Below, in pieces: positions 1-7,062 of a stretch of DNA of 22,481 nucleotides. The position numbers were made by a program, and so were the translations under genes. The notes under the pieces are model-generated. The model was not told where the DNA came from. It searched no databases and saw nothing but the letters and a program-made list of their open reading frames with translations. Source of the stretch: DATKEG01 sp035544515 (GTDB taxonomy: Bacteria > Acidobacteriota > Vicinamibacteria > Fen-336); the NCBI GenBank assembly GCA_035544515.1, contig DATKEG010000049.1:1-22481 (forward strand), written 5' to 3'. The stretch's first letter is position 1; each line of letters starts with the position of its first letter.

Positions 1-1304
1 CCGCCCTGCTGGTCAACATCTTCGAGCACAAGCAGGAGGCGAAGAACCCGTTCTTCCGCGTCGTCGAGCTCGACGACGCAACCGAAGATCCGGCGATCTG
101 GGGCAAGAATTTTCCCGTCCAGTACGACAGCTACCTGCGCACCGTCGACCAGGTGCGCACGCGCTTCGGCGGCAGCGAGGCGGTGCCGCGCACGCCGACC
201 GACGCCGACCCGCGCTCGATCGTCGCGCAGTCGAAGCTCGAGGAGGATCCGCGCCTCGTCACCATGTGGGCCGGCTACGCCTTCTCCGTCGATTTCCGCG
301 AGGAGCGCGGCCACGCCTACATGCTCGACGACCAGACCTTCACCGAGAGGCAGGCGGTGGTCACCCAGCCCGGCACCTGCATGCACTGCCACGCCTCGGT
401 CTACGTGCCGTACAAGAAGCTCGGCGGCGGCGACCTCGTCGCCGGCTTCGAGACGATGAACCAGATGCCTTACTCCGAGGCGCGGACGCTCGTCGAGCAT
501 CCCGTCGCGTGCATCGACTGCCACGACTCGCAGACGCTGCAGCTGCGCATTACGCGCCCCGGCTTCCTCGAAGGAATCCGCGCCCTCAAGGCGTCACAAG
601 GCATCGAGGGCTACGATCCCAACAAGATGGCGACGCGCCAGGAGATGCGCGCCTACGTTTGCGGCCAGTGCCACGTCGAGTACTACTTCAAGGGGCCGGA
701 AAAGCGGCTCGTCTACCCCTGGGCGAAGGGGATCCAGGTCGAGGAGATTCAGGCCTACTACGACGAGAGCGGTTTCGCCGACTGGACGCACGCCAGGACC
801 CGCGCGCCCGTGCTCAAGGCGCAGCACCCGGAGTTCGAAATGTGGAGCCAGGGCATCCACGCCCGCTCGGGCGTCGCCTGCGCCGACTGCCACATGCCGT
901 ACGAGCGTGTCGGAGCGCAGAAGGTCTCCGACCACCACGTGCGCAGCCCCGTGCTGAACCTCAACCACGCGTGCCAGACGTGCCACCGCTGGCCGGAGGA
1001 CGAGCTGCGCGCGCGGGTGGAGACGGTGCAGGAGCGCGTCCACGGGATGCGCGACCGGGCCATGACCGCGCTCGTGGACCTGATCGGCGACATCCAGGCC
1101 GCGCAGGCCGCGGGCGCGCCCGCGGCGGACCTCGACCAGGCGCGGAAGCTCCAGCGGGCGGCCCAGTTCTACCTGGATTTCGTGGAGGCGGAGAACTCCA
1201 CCGGCTTCCATGCCCCGGGGGAGGCCCAGCGCATCCTGGGCGACTCGATCGACTTCTCCCGGCAGGGCCAGGTGGCGCTCCGGCCCCTGCCCGGAGGCCG
1301 CTGA
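1..1304 (+). CDS. nrfA: Ammonia-forming cytochrome c nitrite reductase (NrfA), 5' end missing
   Basis: Periplasmic pentaheme enzyme that reduces nitrite to ammonium with six electrons, the key step of respiratory DNRA. The reading frame is open from base 3, so the start and signal peptide lie upstream of the window. Five CXXCH heme motifs are visible: CMHCH (378-392), CIDCH (510-524), CGQCH (660-674), CADCH (879-893) and CQTCH (972-986). Family landmarks include the early WGKNFPVQYDSY block, the EERGHAYM stretch holding the likely active-site Arg, CGQCHVEYYF with the Glu-Tyr of the calcium/active site, and LKAQHPEFEMW with the Lys, Gln and catalytic His. The first heme motif ends in His, whereas the best-known NrfA proteins have CXXCK there; CXXCH forms exist (for example Campylobacter). 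A partner NrfH would be expected upstream and cannot be seen. The following cytochrome c gene may be co-transcribed. Confidence 0.95.
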   Translation, partial: ALLVNIFEHKQEAKNPFFRVVELDDATEDPAIWGKNFPVQYDSYLRTVDQVRTRFGGSEAVPRTPTDADPRSIVAQSKLEEDPRLVTMWAGYAFSVDFREERGHAYMLDDQTFTERQAVVTQPGTCMHCHASVYVPYKKLGGGDLVAGFETMNQMPYSEARTLVEHPVACIDCHDSQTLQLRITRPGFLEGIRALKASQGIEGYDPNKMATRQEMRAYVCGQCHVEYYFKGPEKRLVYPWAKGIQVEEIQAYYDESGFADWTHARTRAPVLKAQHPEFEMWSQGIHARSGVACADCHMPYERVGAQKVSDHHVRSPVLNLNHACQTCHRWPEDELRARVETVQERVHGMRDRAMTALVDLIGDIQAAQAAGAPAADLDQARKLQRAAQFYLDFVEAENSTGFHAPGEAQRILGDSIDFSRQGQVALRPLPGGR

Positions 1305-1312
1305 GGCCTTGC

Positions 1313-1357
1313 GGCTTGGCACGGCCGCCAAGCCCGTCTATCATCGGGAGACCCGAT
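1313..1357 (+). other. Two small hairpins after nrfA
   Basis: Seen directly: a perfect 8-bp stem, GGCTTGGC (1313-1320) with GCCAAGCC (1327-1334) and a 6-nt loop, then a 6-bp stem, ATCGGG (1343-1348) with CCCGAT (1352-1357) and a 3-nt loop. They fill the 69-nt gap between nrfA and the cytochrome c gene. No T-run follows either stem, so a classical intrinsic terminator is doubtful; an mRNA 3'-end stabiliser or weak attenuator is possible. Confidence 0.4.
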
Positions 1358-1373
1358 CATTGGAGAGGTTCCC

Positions 1374-1760
1374 TTGAGAGAAGCGATCGCCGCCGCCGTC
1401 TTCCTGAGCGTGTCCCTGGCCCGCCCCGCCGCCGGCGCGGATGCCGCGCCCAAGGGGCAGGCCTACAAGCCCACCGAAGCCACGCTCGAGGTCTACAAGG
1501 CGAAGTGTCAGGCCTGTCACATGGCCGACGGCAACTCTCCGCTCCCGCCGCTCAACTTCACCGACGGCGCGTGGAAGCTCGGCAGCAGCGTCAAGGAGAT
1601 CGCCAAGGTCATCGCCGAGGGGGTGCCGGGGACGGCCATGCTCCCGTTCAAGGGCCAGGTCCCCGACGACCAGATCGAGCCGCTGGCCCGTTACGTACGC
1701 TCGTTCGACAAGAAGCTCGGCGCGGCGACCAAGAAGGCGACGAGGCCGACCAGCAAGTAG
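1374..1760 (+). CDS. Exported small monoheme cytochrome c
   Basis: A 128-residue class I cytochrome c, probably a periplasmic electron carrier. The N-terminus is a signal peptide with likely cleavage near residue 22 (AAGA/DA). The heme site is CQACH at residues 45-49 and the probable distal ligand is Met89 in GTAMLPFKG, the layout of the cbb3/cytochrome c6-like domain. The start is a TTG preceded by GGAGAGG at a good distance; no better start gives a complete signal peptide. The C-terminus is Lys-rich. It lies 69 nt after nrfA, so it may deliver electrons to nitrite reduction or another periplasmic acceptor; that link is inferred from position only. Orphan c-type domains like this one also accompany sugar or alcohol dehydrogenases. 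Confidence 0.88.
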   Translation: MREAIAAAVFLSVSLARPAAGADAAPKGQAYKPTEATLEVYKAKCQACHMADGNSPLPPLNFTDGAWKLGSSVKEIAKVIAEGVPGTAMLPFKGQVPDDQIEPLARYVRSFDKKLGAATKKATRPTSK

Positions 1761-1783
1761 TCGGGCGCGAAAAGGAGCAGACC

Positions 1784-3025
1784 ATGCCCGTGAAGAGCTT
1801 CGACCCGAAGTTCATGAAGGTGGGCGTGCTGACGGCCGCTCTTCAGGAGCTGACGCCGCGCGCGGTGCGGGATCCCGACCCCGACAAGGCGGTCGAGGAC
1901 TGGGTCGCCTTCGCCCGCGAGCTCGACTGCGACTACATCCAGCTCTCGGCCGCGCTCCACCCCACCGAGACCGACATCCCGCCCGAGGCCATGCTCGACC
2001 CGGTGGCCAACACCCTGGACCTGCGCCAGCCCTTCGACAAGCCGCGGGCGCAGCGCGTCCAGGCCGCGCTCAAGGAATACCGGGTCGGCATCTCGGACAT
2101 CGGCTACTTCGACAACATGCTGCACCACGACGGAGCGATCCGGAAGAAGAAGCACGACTTCATGATGCGGGTGCTCGACGCCGCGGCCCTGCTCGGGGTG
2201 GAAGCGGTGTGCGGGTTCGTGGGCCGCAACCAGCAGCACGGCATGGATCAGAACCTCGACGATTTCCGCGAGTGGTTCGTGCCGCTGCTCAAGGAGGTCA
2301 AGGCCCGCGGCCTGACCTACCGCGTCGAGCAGTGCCCGATGCCGGGCTGGACGACCCTGGACAACGTCCACAACAACATCGGCTACACGCCGGGCACCTG
2401 GATCGCGCTGCACCGGATCGCGGAGAAGGCGGGCGTGGGCGACCAGTTCCGCATCCACTACGACCCCTCCCACGCGATCCTCATGGGACAGGACACCCGC
2501 TCGCTGTTCCAGTACCTCAAGGACACCGGCTACAACTTCCTGATCGGCGGCTTCCACGTGAAGGGCCAGGTCATCGACGCCAAGGGCGTCTCGGCCTGGG
2601 GCTACGGCGGGCAGACCGTCGAGCGCGGCGACTGGAAGAACGGCCAGCCGTCCGAGAACCCGGCCGACCAGGTCAACGCCTGGAAGAAGCAGACCGTGCT
2701 GTGCGAGCACGAGCTGCCGGGCACGGCCCGGCACGATCCGCTCGGCTACCTGCAGAACCGCACCGTGGACTGGCTCGACCATCAGCTCGCCGCGCGCGAG
2801 CTGCTCAAGCTCGACGTGGCCAACACGCACCTGGTCGTCGAGCACGAGTACCCGCCGGCCCGCATCCAGGACAAGGAGAAGCTCAAGCCGATCCTGAAGG
2901 GCTCGATCGCCTTCACGCGGAAGATCGACGAGGCGGCCGCCTGCATGTACGCGCTGCACCACGAGGTGCTGCCCGCCCAGGGCATCCCGGTGCAGGGTCG
3001 GGGGCGGGAGGCCTCTCGGAGCTAG
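1784..3025 (+). CDS. Sugar phosphate isomerase/epimerase-like TIM-barrel protein
   Basis: A 413-residue protein of the xylose-isomerase-like TIM-barrel superfamily (AP-endonuclease-2 fold), which includes sugar isomerases, epimerases, inosose dehydratases and 3-keto-glycoside-processing enzymes. Probable divalent-metal ligands appear in the usual order: Glu182 (VEQCPMPG), Asp227 and His230 (HYDPSHA), His258 (GGFHVKG) and Glu353 (VVEHEYP). It is longer than the typical 280-350 residues, with an insertion between the His258 and Glu353 strands (WGYGGQTVERGDW region) and a helical C-terminal tail. ATG 1784 is preceded by AAAGGAG (1771-1777) at 6-nt spacing. There is no signal peptide, so it is cytoplasmic. 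It follows the cytochrome gene by 23 nt and may share its transcript. Substrate unknown. Confidence 0.85.
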   Translation: MPVKSFDPKFMKVGVLTAALQELTPRAVRDPDPDKAVEDWVAFARELDCDYIQLSAALHPTETDIPPEAMLDPVANTLDLRQPFDKPRAQRVQAALKEYRVGISDIGYFDNMLHHDGAIRKKKHDFMMRVLDAAALLGVEAVCGFVGRNQQHGMDQNLDDFREWFVPLLKEVKARGLTYRVEQCPMPGWTTLDNVHNNIGYTPGTWIALHRIAEKAGVGDQFRIHYDPSHAILMGQDTRSLFQYLKDTGYNFLIGGFHVKGQVIDAKGVSAWGYGGQTVERGDWKNGQPSENPADQVNAWKKQTVLCEHELPGTARHDPLGYLQNRTVDWLDHQLAARELLKLDVANTHLVVEHEYPPARIQDKEKLKPILKGSIAFTRKIDEAAACMYALHHEVLPAQGIPVQGRGREASRS

Positions 3026-3070
3026 CGCGCCCGGCGCCGCGCGCAGCGCGGCGGCGGACGCGCCGGGGGG

Positions 3071-3136
3071 TTCAGGGGGGAGCGCTCGGGCCATCGGAGC
3101 CGAAGTTGGCCAGCGGCCCGAGCGATCCCCCCTGAG
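3071..3136. terminator. Long GC-rich inverted repeat, possible terminator
   Basis: Two 20-nt arms at 3073-3092 and 3115-3134 pair with one mismatch, around a 22-nt loop; one further T-A pair and a T-G wobble extend the base. The arms begin CAGGGGGG and end CCCCCCTG. It sits between the isomerase stop (3025) and the methyltransferase start (3169). No T-run follows the right arm. It would form a very stable RNA hairpin in either direction, so it may be a terminator, an mRNA end stabiliser or a dispersed palindromic repeat. The structure is certain; the role is inferred. Confidence 0.55.
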
Positions 3137-3168
3137 ATGAAGCAAGCCACCCACGCGAGGCAGACCCC

Positions 3169-3699
3169 GTGTCCCAAGCCGCCGTGTCGTTGACCGCGCT
3201 GACCTCGGTGGTGGTCGCTCTGGTGGCCGCCACCGTGCCGGCGCCGCCGCGCGAGGTTCCCTACGTGCCCACGCCGGCGGTGGTGGTCGAGCGCATGCTC
3301 GCGCTGGCGGACGTCAAGGCCGGCGACGTCGTCTACGACCTCGGCTGCGGGGACGGCCGCATCGTGATCGCGGCCGTGAAGCGTCCCGGCGTGCGCGGCG
3401 TGTGCGTGGACATCAATCCCGTGCGCATCCAGGAGAGCCGGACGAACGCGCGCAAGGAGGGTGTGGACGCCCACATCCGCTTCGTCGAGCGCGACCTGTT
3501 CAAGGTGCCGCTGGGCGAAGCCACGGTGGTCACCCTCTACCTGCTGCCCGAGGTGAACGCGCGCCTGCGGCCCCGGCTGCGCGCCCAGCTCCGGCCGGGC
3601 GCCCGTGTCGTCTCCCACGATTTCGACATGGGCGACTGGACGCCCGACCAGACGGTCACCCAGAGCGGGTCGATCATCTATCTGTGGAAGGTGCGTTAG
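3169..3699 (+). CDS. Class I SAM-dependent methyltransferase with export-like N-terminus
   Basis: A 176-residue Rossmann-fold methyltransferase. Motif I is DLGCGDGR (residues 57-64), followed by an acidic motif II region (CVDINP), the post-I ERDLF block and a VVTLYLLPEVN motif IV-like stretch. The PYVPTP segment just before the domain and the GDGRIVIAA stretch resemble the FAM173/ATPSCKMT-like lysine methyltransferase group, so protein methylation is possible but unproven. The first 25 residues are hydrophobic and Ala/Val-rich (LTSVVVALVAATVPAPP), resembling a signal peptide or membrane anchor, which is odd for an enzyme needing cytosolic SAM. The start is GTG 3169; the next starts would fall within or after the hydrophobic segment. 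It stands alone between the inverted repeat and the downstream promoter. Confidence 0.82.
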   Translation: MSQAAVSLTALTSVVVALVAATVPAPPREVPYVPTPAVVVERMLALADVKAGDVVYDLGCGDGRIVIAAVKRPGVRGVCVDINPVRIQESRTNARKEGVDAHIRFVERDLFKVPLGEATVVTLYLLPEVNARLRPRLRAQLRPGARVVSHDFDMGDWTPDQTVTQSGSIIYLWKVR

Positions 3700-3760
3700 C
3701 GCCAGCCGGCCACGACGGCGGCGGCATCGGCAGGGGCCCTGGGCCACGGCTTTCCGCCGT

Positions 3761-3790
3761 TTGACAAGCCACCGCCGGCGGTGCCACGCT
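3761..3790 (+). promoter_or_regulatory. Candidate promoter with palindrome in the spacer
   Basis: A perfect TTGACA -35 box (3761-3766) lies 18 nt before a weak -10-like CACGCT (3785-3790). Between them is a perfect 14-bp palindrome, CACCGCCGGCGGTG (3770-3783), positioned where a repressor or activator could act. The gene start is at 3823 with GGAG at 3811-3814. The -35 match is clear; the -10 is poor and GC-rich palindromes arise by chance, so the operator is tentative. Confidence 0.4.
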
Positions 3791-3822
3791 CGCCCATCAC
3801 CCAAAGCCCAGGAGCGCGAGCG

Positions 3823-4431
3823 ATGCATCTGGACCGCCGCCAGGCGTTGAGGAAGCTGGCCGCCGGGGGCCTCGGAGCCGCCACCGCGCCGCTGTGGAGC
3901 CAGAGGCTCACCGAGCTGGCCCTGGCCCATGCCGACCCCCACACGCACGCGGCCGCGCAGGCGGCCGCGGCCGGTGCGGCCCCGTGGAAGCCGCGCGTCC
4001 TCGACGCGCACCAGAACGAGACCGTGGTGACGATCAGCGAGCTGATCATCCCGCGGACGGACACGCCCGGGGCGGAAGCGGCGAAGGTCAACGAGTTCAT
4101 CGACCTCGTGCTTTCCGAGGCGCAGCCGGCGGAGAGGAGGGAGTTCTTCCGCGGCCTCCTCTGGATGGACGCGCGGTCGCGGGAGCTCTTCGGCGCGGAC
4201 TTCGTCTCCGCGGCGCCGGAGCAGCAGACGGCGCTGCTCACGATCGTGAGCTCCCCGGCCAACAAGTCGACGGGCGACCAGCTCGGCCGCGAGTTCTTCG
4301 AAGCCGTCAAGGGCCTGACCATCACCGGCTACTACACCTCGGAGATCGGCCTGAGACAGGAGCTGAAAGAGGACGGCGGCCTCTTCTTCGCCGAGTACCC
4401 GGGCTGCCGGCATCCGCAGCACCAGGGCTGA
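3823..4431 (+). CDS. Tat-exported gluconate 2-dehydrogenase subunit 3 family protein
   Basis: A 202-residue protein of the gluconate-2-dehydrogenase subunit 3 family (PF13618 type). These are small exported subunits of periplasmic FAD (GMC-family) sugar dehydrogenases; relatives serve in gluconate, fructose and glucoside-3-dehydrogenase complexes. The N-terminus is a Tat signal, DRRQALRKLAAGG, followed by a hydrophobic stretch, so it may carry its folded partner out. The family signature TISELIIPRTDTPGAEAAKVNEFID is clear. ATG 3823 is preferred to an upstream GTG (3781) because the twin-Arg motif then sits at the N-terminus and GGAG lies 8 nt upstream. The catalytic GMC subunit that is normally adjacent is absent from the window. 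A Gfo/Idh gene follows after 20 nt. Confidence 0.9.
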   Translation: MHLDRRQALRKLAAGGLGAATAPLWSQRLTELALAHADPHTHAAAQAAAAGAAPWKPRVLDAHQNETVVTISELIIPRTDTPGAEAAKVNEFIDLVLSEAQPAERREFFRGLLWMDARSRELFGADFVSAAPEQQTALLTIVSSPANKSTGDQLGREFFEAVKGLTITGYYTSEIGLRQELKEDGGLFFAEYPGCRHPQHQG

Positions 4432-4451
4432 GGTGGCCACGTAGGTCCGCG

Positions 4452-5438
4452 ATGAAGCGCCTGCGATGGGGACTGCTCGGCACCGCGCGCATCAACCGCG
4501 CGCTCATCCCCGCCCTGCGCGCCTCGGAGCGCAGCGAGCTCACGGCCGTGGCCAGCCGGGACGCCGACAAGGGTGCCGCGTACGCGCGCGAGTGGGGGAT
4601 CCCCCGGGTGGTGGGGTACGAGGAGATGCTGGCCGATCCCGCCGTGGACGTCGTCTACATCCCCCTGCCCAACAGCCTGCACGCCGAATGGACGGCGCGC
4701 GCCGCGCGCGCCGGCAAACACGTCCTGTGCGAGAAGCCGCTGGCCTTGAGCGTGGAGGAGGTGGACGCGGTGGAAGCCGCCGCGCGGGCCACGGGCGTGA
4801 TGGTGGCCGAGGCCTTCATGTACCGCCACCATCCGCAGACGCGGCGCGTCAAGGAGCTGGTGGAGTCGGGCGCGGTGGGTCCGGTGAAGCTCGTGCGCGC
4901 CGCGTTCACGTTCGACCTCACGCGGGAGACGGATGTCCGCCTGACCCCGGAGCTGGGCGGCGGCTCGCTCTGGGACGTGGGCTGCTACCCCGTCAGCTAC
5001 GCGCGCTACCTCGCCGGGGCGGAGCCGGTGGAGGCCTTCGGCTGGCAGGCCGTCGGTCCGAGCGGCATCGACGAGGGCTTCTACGGGCAGCTCCGCTTCG
5101 GGCGCGACGTGTTCGCCCAGTTCGACTCGGGCTTCCGTGCAGCCTTCCGTACCCGGCTCGAGGTCGTGGGGCGGGCGGGCACGATCGTCGTGGAACGGCC
5201 CTTCAAGCCGACGCCGCAGGAGTCGGTCCTCCTCGCTCGCGGCGACCGTGTCGAAGAGATCCCGGTGACCGGTCCCTCGGAGCTGTACCTGGGCGAGGTG
5301 GAGGACATGGCCGACGCCGTCCTGCTCGGCCGCCCGCCCGCGATCAGCCTGGCCGAGAGCCGCGGCAACGTGGCCGCGCTCGTCGCGCTGTACCGATCGG
5401 CGCGCGAGGGCCACGCGGTGGATGTCGGGCCCCGGTAG
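4452..5438 (+). CDS. Gfo/Idh/MocA family oxidoreductase (dihydrodiol dehydrogenase-like)
   Basis: A 328-residue NAD(P)-dependent sugar oxidoreductase. The N-terminal Rossmann motif is GLLGTARINRALIPAL; the catalytic Lys is Lys95 in the CEKPLAL motif. The C-terminal alpha/beta domain has GGGSLWDVGCYPVSYARYL, the DxGxY variant found in dihydrodiol dehydrogenase, xylose dehydrogenase and 1,5-anhydrofructose reductase-like members rather than the DxGxH form. No signal peptide is seen, so it is cytoplasmic. It sits 20 nt after the subunit 3 gene and 17 nt before the SDR, so probably in one transcript. Gfo/Idh proteins are recurring partners of DUF1080 proteins in 3-keto-sugar pathways, which fits this operon. 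The substrate cannot be predicted from sequence alone. Confidence 0.92.
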   Translation: MKRLRWGLLGTARINRALIPALRASERSELTAVASRDADKGAAYAREWGIPRVVGYEEMLADPAVDVVYIPLPNSLHAEWTARAARAGKHVLCEKPLALSVEEVDAVEAAARATGVMVAEAFMYRHHPQTRRVKELVESGAVGPVKLVRAAFTFDLTRETDVRLTPELGGGSLWDVGCYPVSYARYLAGAEPVEAFGWQAVGPSGIDEGFYGQLRFGRDVFAQFDSGFRAAFRTRLEVVGRAGTIVVERPFKPTPQESVLLARGDRVEEIPVTGPSELYLGEVEDMADAVLLGRPPAISLAESRGNVAALVALYRSAREGHAVDVGPR

Positions 5439-5455
5439 ACGGTTGAACATCCGCG

Positions 5456-6247
5456 ATGTCTGATACACGTTTCGCCGGGAAGGTAGCGCTCGTCACGGGC
5501 GGCACGTCGGGCATCGGGCGCGCGGTGGCGCACGGTTTTGCCCGGCAAGGCGCGGCCGTCGTCATCGCGGGCCGGCGGGTCGAGCGTGGCGAGGCCGTGC
5601 GCCGCGAGCTGGAGGAGATGGGCGCTCCCGCCCTGTTCGTGGCGGCGGACGTCAGCCGTGCGCAGGACGTGGAATCGCTCGTGGCGCGCACCCTGGAGCG
5701 CTTCGGACGGATAGACTGTGCCTCGAACAACGCGGGCGCGCTCGAGATGGGCGTCTTCAAGCCCACCGCCGATTTCGACGAGGGCGAGTTCGACGGCCAC
5801 ATGGCCCTGAACCTCAAGAGCGTCTGGCTCTGCATGAGGCACGAGATCGCGACCATGGTCCGGCAGGGCGGCGGGGCGATCGTCAACACGTCCTCGGTCA
5901 ACGCCCTGGGCGGCGTGCCGCTGAACGCTCTCTACGCCACCGCCAAGGCGGGCGTGCTCGCCCTCACGAAGTCGGCGGCGCAGGAATACGCGCGGCAAGG
6001 CATCCGCGTCAACGCGCTGGTGGCGGGCGCATTTCGCACGCCGATGCTGGAGGGCGTGTTCGAGCGCGTCGCCCCGGGTGACGCCGCCGCCGCCGAAGCA
6101 GGCTATGCGCAGATGATCCCGCTGGGACGGATCGGCCGGCCCGAAGAGGCGGCCGAGGCCGTGCTGTGGCTGTGCTCGGAGGCGGCCGCCTACGTGACGG
6201 GACACTCGATGATCGTGGACGGCGGCATGACGGCGCCCTACCGATGA
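5456..6247 (+). CDS. SDR family oxidoreductase
   Basis: A 263-residue classical short-chain dehydrogenase/reductase. It shows the cofactor motif TGGTSGIG (residues 14-21), NNAG, the catalytic Ser147 and Tyr160-x-x-x-Lys164 (YATAK), and the C-terminal VDGG motif. The Arg after TGGTSGIG and the AGRR at the end of strand 2 allow NADP(H) or NAD(H). The ATG is 17 nt after the Gfo/Idh stop; its own stop TGA overlaps the next start as ATGA (6244-6247), implying translational coupling. Probably an alcohol or sugar dehydrogenase in the same pathway as its operon partners; the exact reaction is unknown. Confidence 0.92.
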   Translation: MSDTRFAGKVALVTGGTSGIGRAVAHGFARQGAAVVIAGRRVERGEAVRRELEEMGAPALFVAADVSRAQDVESLVARTLERFGRIDCASNNAGALEMGVFKPTADFDEGEFDGHMALNLKSVWLCMRHEIATMVRQGGGAIVNTSSVNALGGVPLNALYATAKAGVLALTKSAAQEYARQGIRVNALVAGAFRTPMLEGVFERVAPGDAAAAEAGYAQMIPLGRIGRPEEAAEAVLWLCSEAAAYVTGHSMIVDGGMTAPYR

Positions 6248-7062
6248 ACGCTGTGGGCAAGGTCCTTCACGTCGCTCTCGCGTGCCTCCTGGCCACCGGC
6301 GCCCTGGCCGAGCCCGCCGGCCGCTTCCCCTGGCCCGGCGGAGCGCGGGCGGCGCTCAGCCTGAGCTTCGACGACGCCCGGGCGAGCCAGGTGGACGTGG
6401 GCCTCGCCGTCCTGGAGGCACACGGGGTGAAGGCCACGTTCTTCGTCGTGCCGGACGCGGTGGAACGGCGGCTGGCGGGCTGGAGGAAGGCGGTCGCCGC
6501 GGGACACGAGATCGGGAACCACTCGCTGACCCACCCCTGCTCCGGCAACTTCCCCTGGGCGAGGCAGAAGGCGCTCGAGGACTACACGGTGGACCGGATG
6601 CGCCGCGAGCTCGTCGACGCGAACGCCCGGGTGAAGGAGCTGCTGGGCGTGACACCCGAGACGTTCGCCTACCCCTGCGGGCAGTCGTTCGTCGGCCGGG
6701 GGCGGGAGACGCGGAGCTACGTCCCGGTGGTGGCGGAGCTGTTCCTGGCCGGGCGCGGCTGGCTCGACGAGGCGCCGAACGATCCGCGGTTCGGCGACCC
6801 GGCGCAGGTGCTGGCGATCGAGATGGATGGCAAGGACTTCCCGCAGATCCTGCCCGCGCTCGAGCAGGCGCGCGAGACGGGCGGGTGGGTGGTCCTCGCC
6901 GGCCACGAGATCGGGCCCTCCGGACGCCAGACCACGCGCCTTGGCCTGCTGGAGAAGCTGATACCGTATGCGCGCGACCCGGCGAACGGCCTCTGGCTCG
7001 GCACGGTGGGCGCGGTCGCGAGACACATCGGGCAGGTTCAACTGAAAGGAGACAGCCGATGA
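6244..7062 (+). CDS. Exported polysaccharide deacetylase family protein (CE4)
   Basis: A 272-residue NodB-homology protein. Signal peptide of about 22 residues (VLHVALACLLATGALA). CE4 motif 1 is SFDDA with Asp43/Asp44; motif 2 is HSLTHP with metal ligands His93 and His97; motif 3 is AYPCG, a departure from the usual RxPY form. A late LAGHEIG segment supplies a further His. Family members remove N- or O-acetyl groups from chitin, peptidoglycan or xylan using a divalent metal; some relatives act on other substrates. The start overlaps the upstream SDR stop by 4 nt, and its stop overlaps the DUF1080 start by 4 nt. An upstream in-frame start exists inside the SDR gene but would remove the signal peptide from the N-terminus. 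Confidence 0.9.
   Translation: MNAVGKVLHVALACLLATGALAEPAGRFPWPGGARAALSLSFDDARASQVDVGLAVLEAHGVKATFFVVPDAVERRLAGWRKAVAAGHEIGNHSLTHPCSGNFPWARQKALEDYTVDRMRRELVDANARVKELLGVTPETFAYPCGQSFVGRGRETRSYVPVVAELFLAGRGWLDEAPNDPRFGDPAQVLAIEMDGKDFPQILPALEQARETGGWVVLAGHEIGPSGRQTTRLGLLEKLIPYARDPANGLWLGTVGAVARHIGQVQLKGDSR

Noticed and set aside
266..1783. Upstream extension of the sugar isomerase frame through nrfA and the cytochrome gene
   Set aside because: The extension is Arg/Pro-rich shadow sequence; the real start is ATG 1784 with AAAGGAG.
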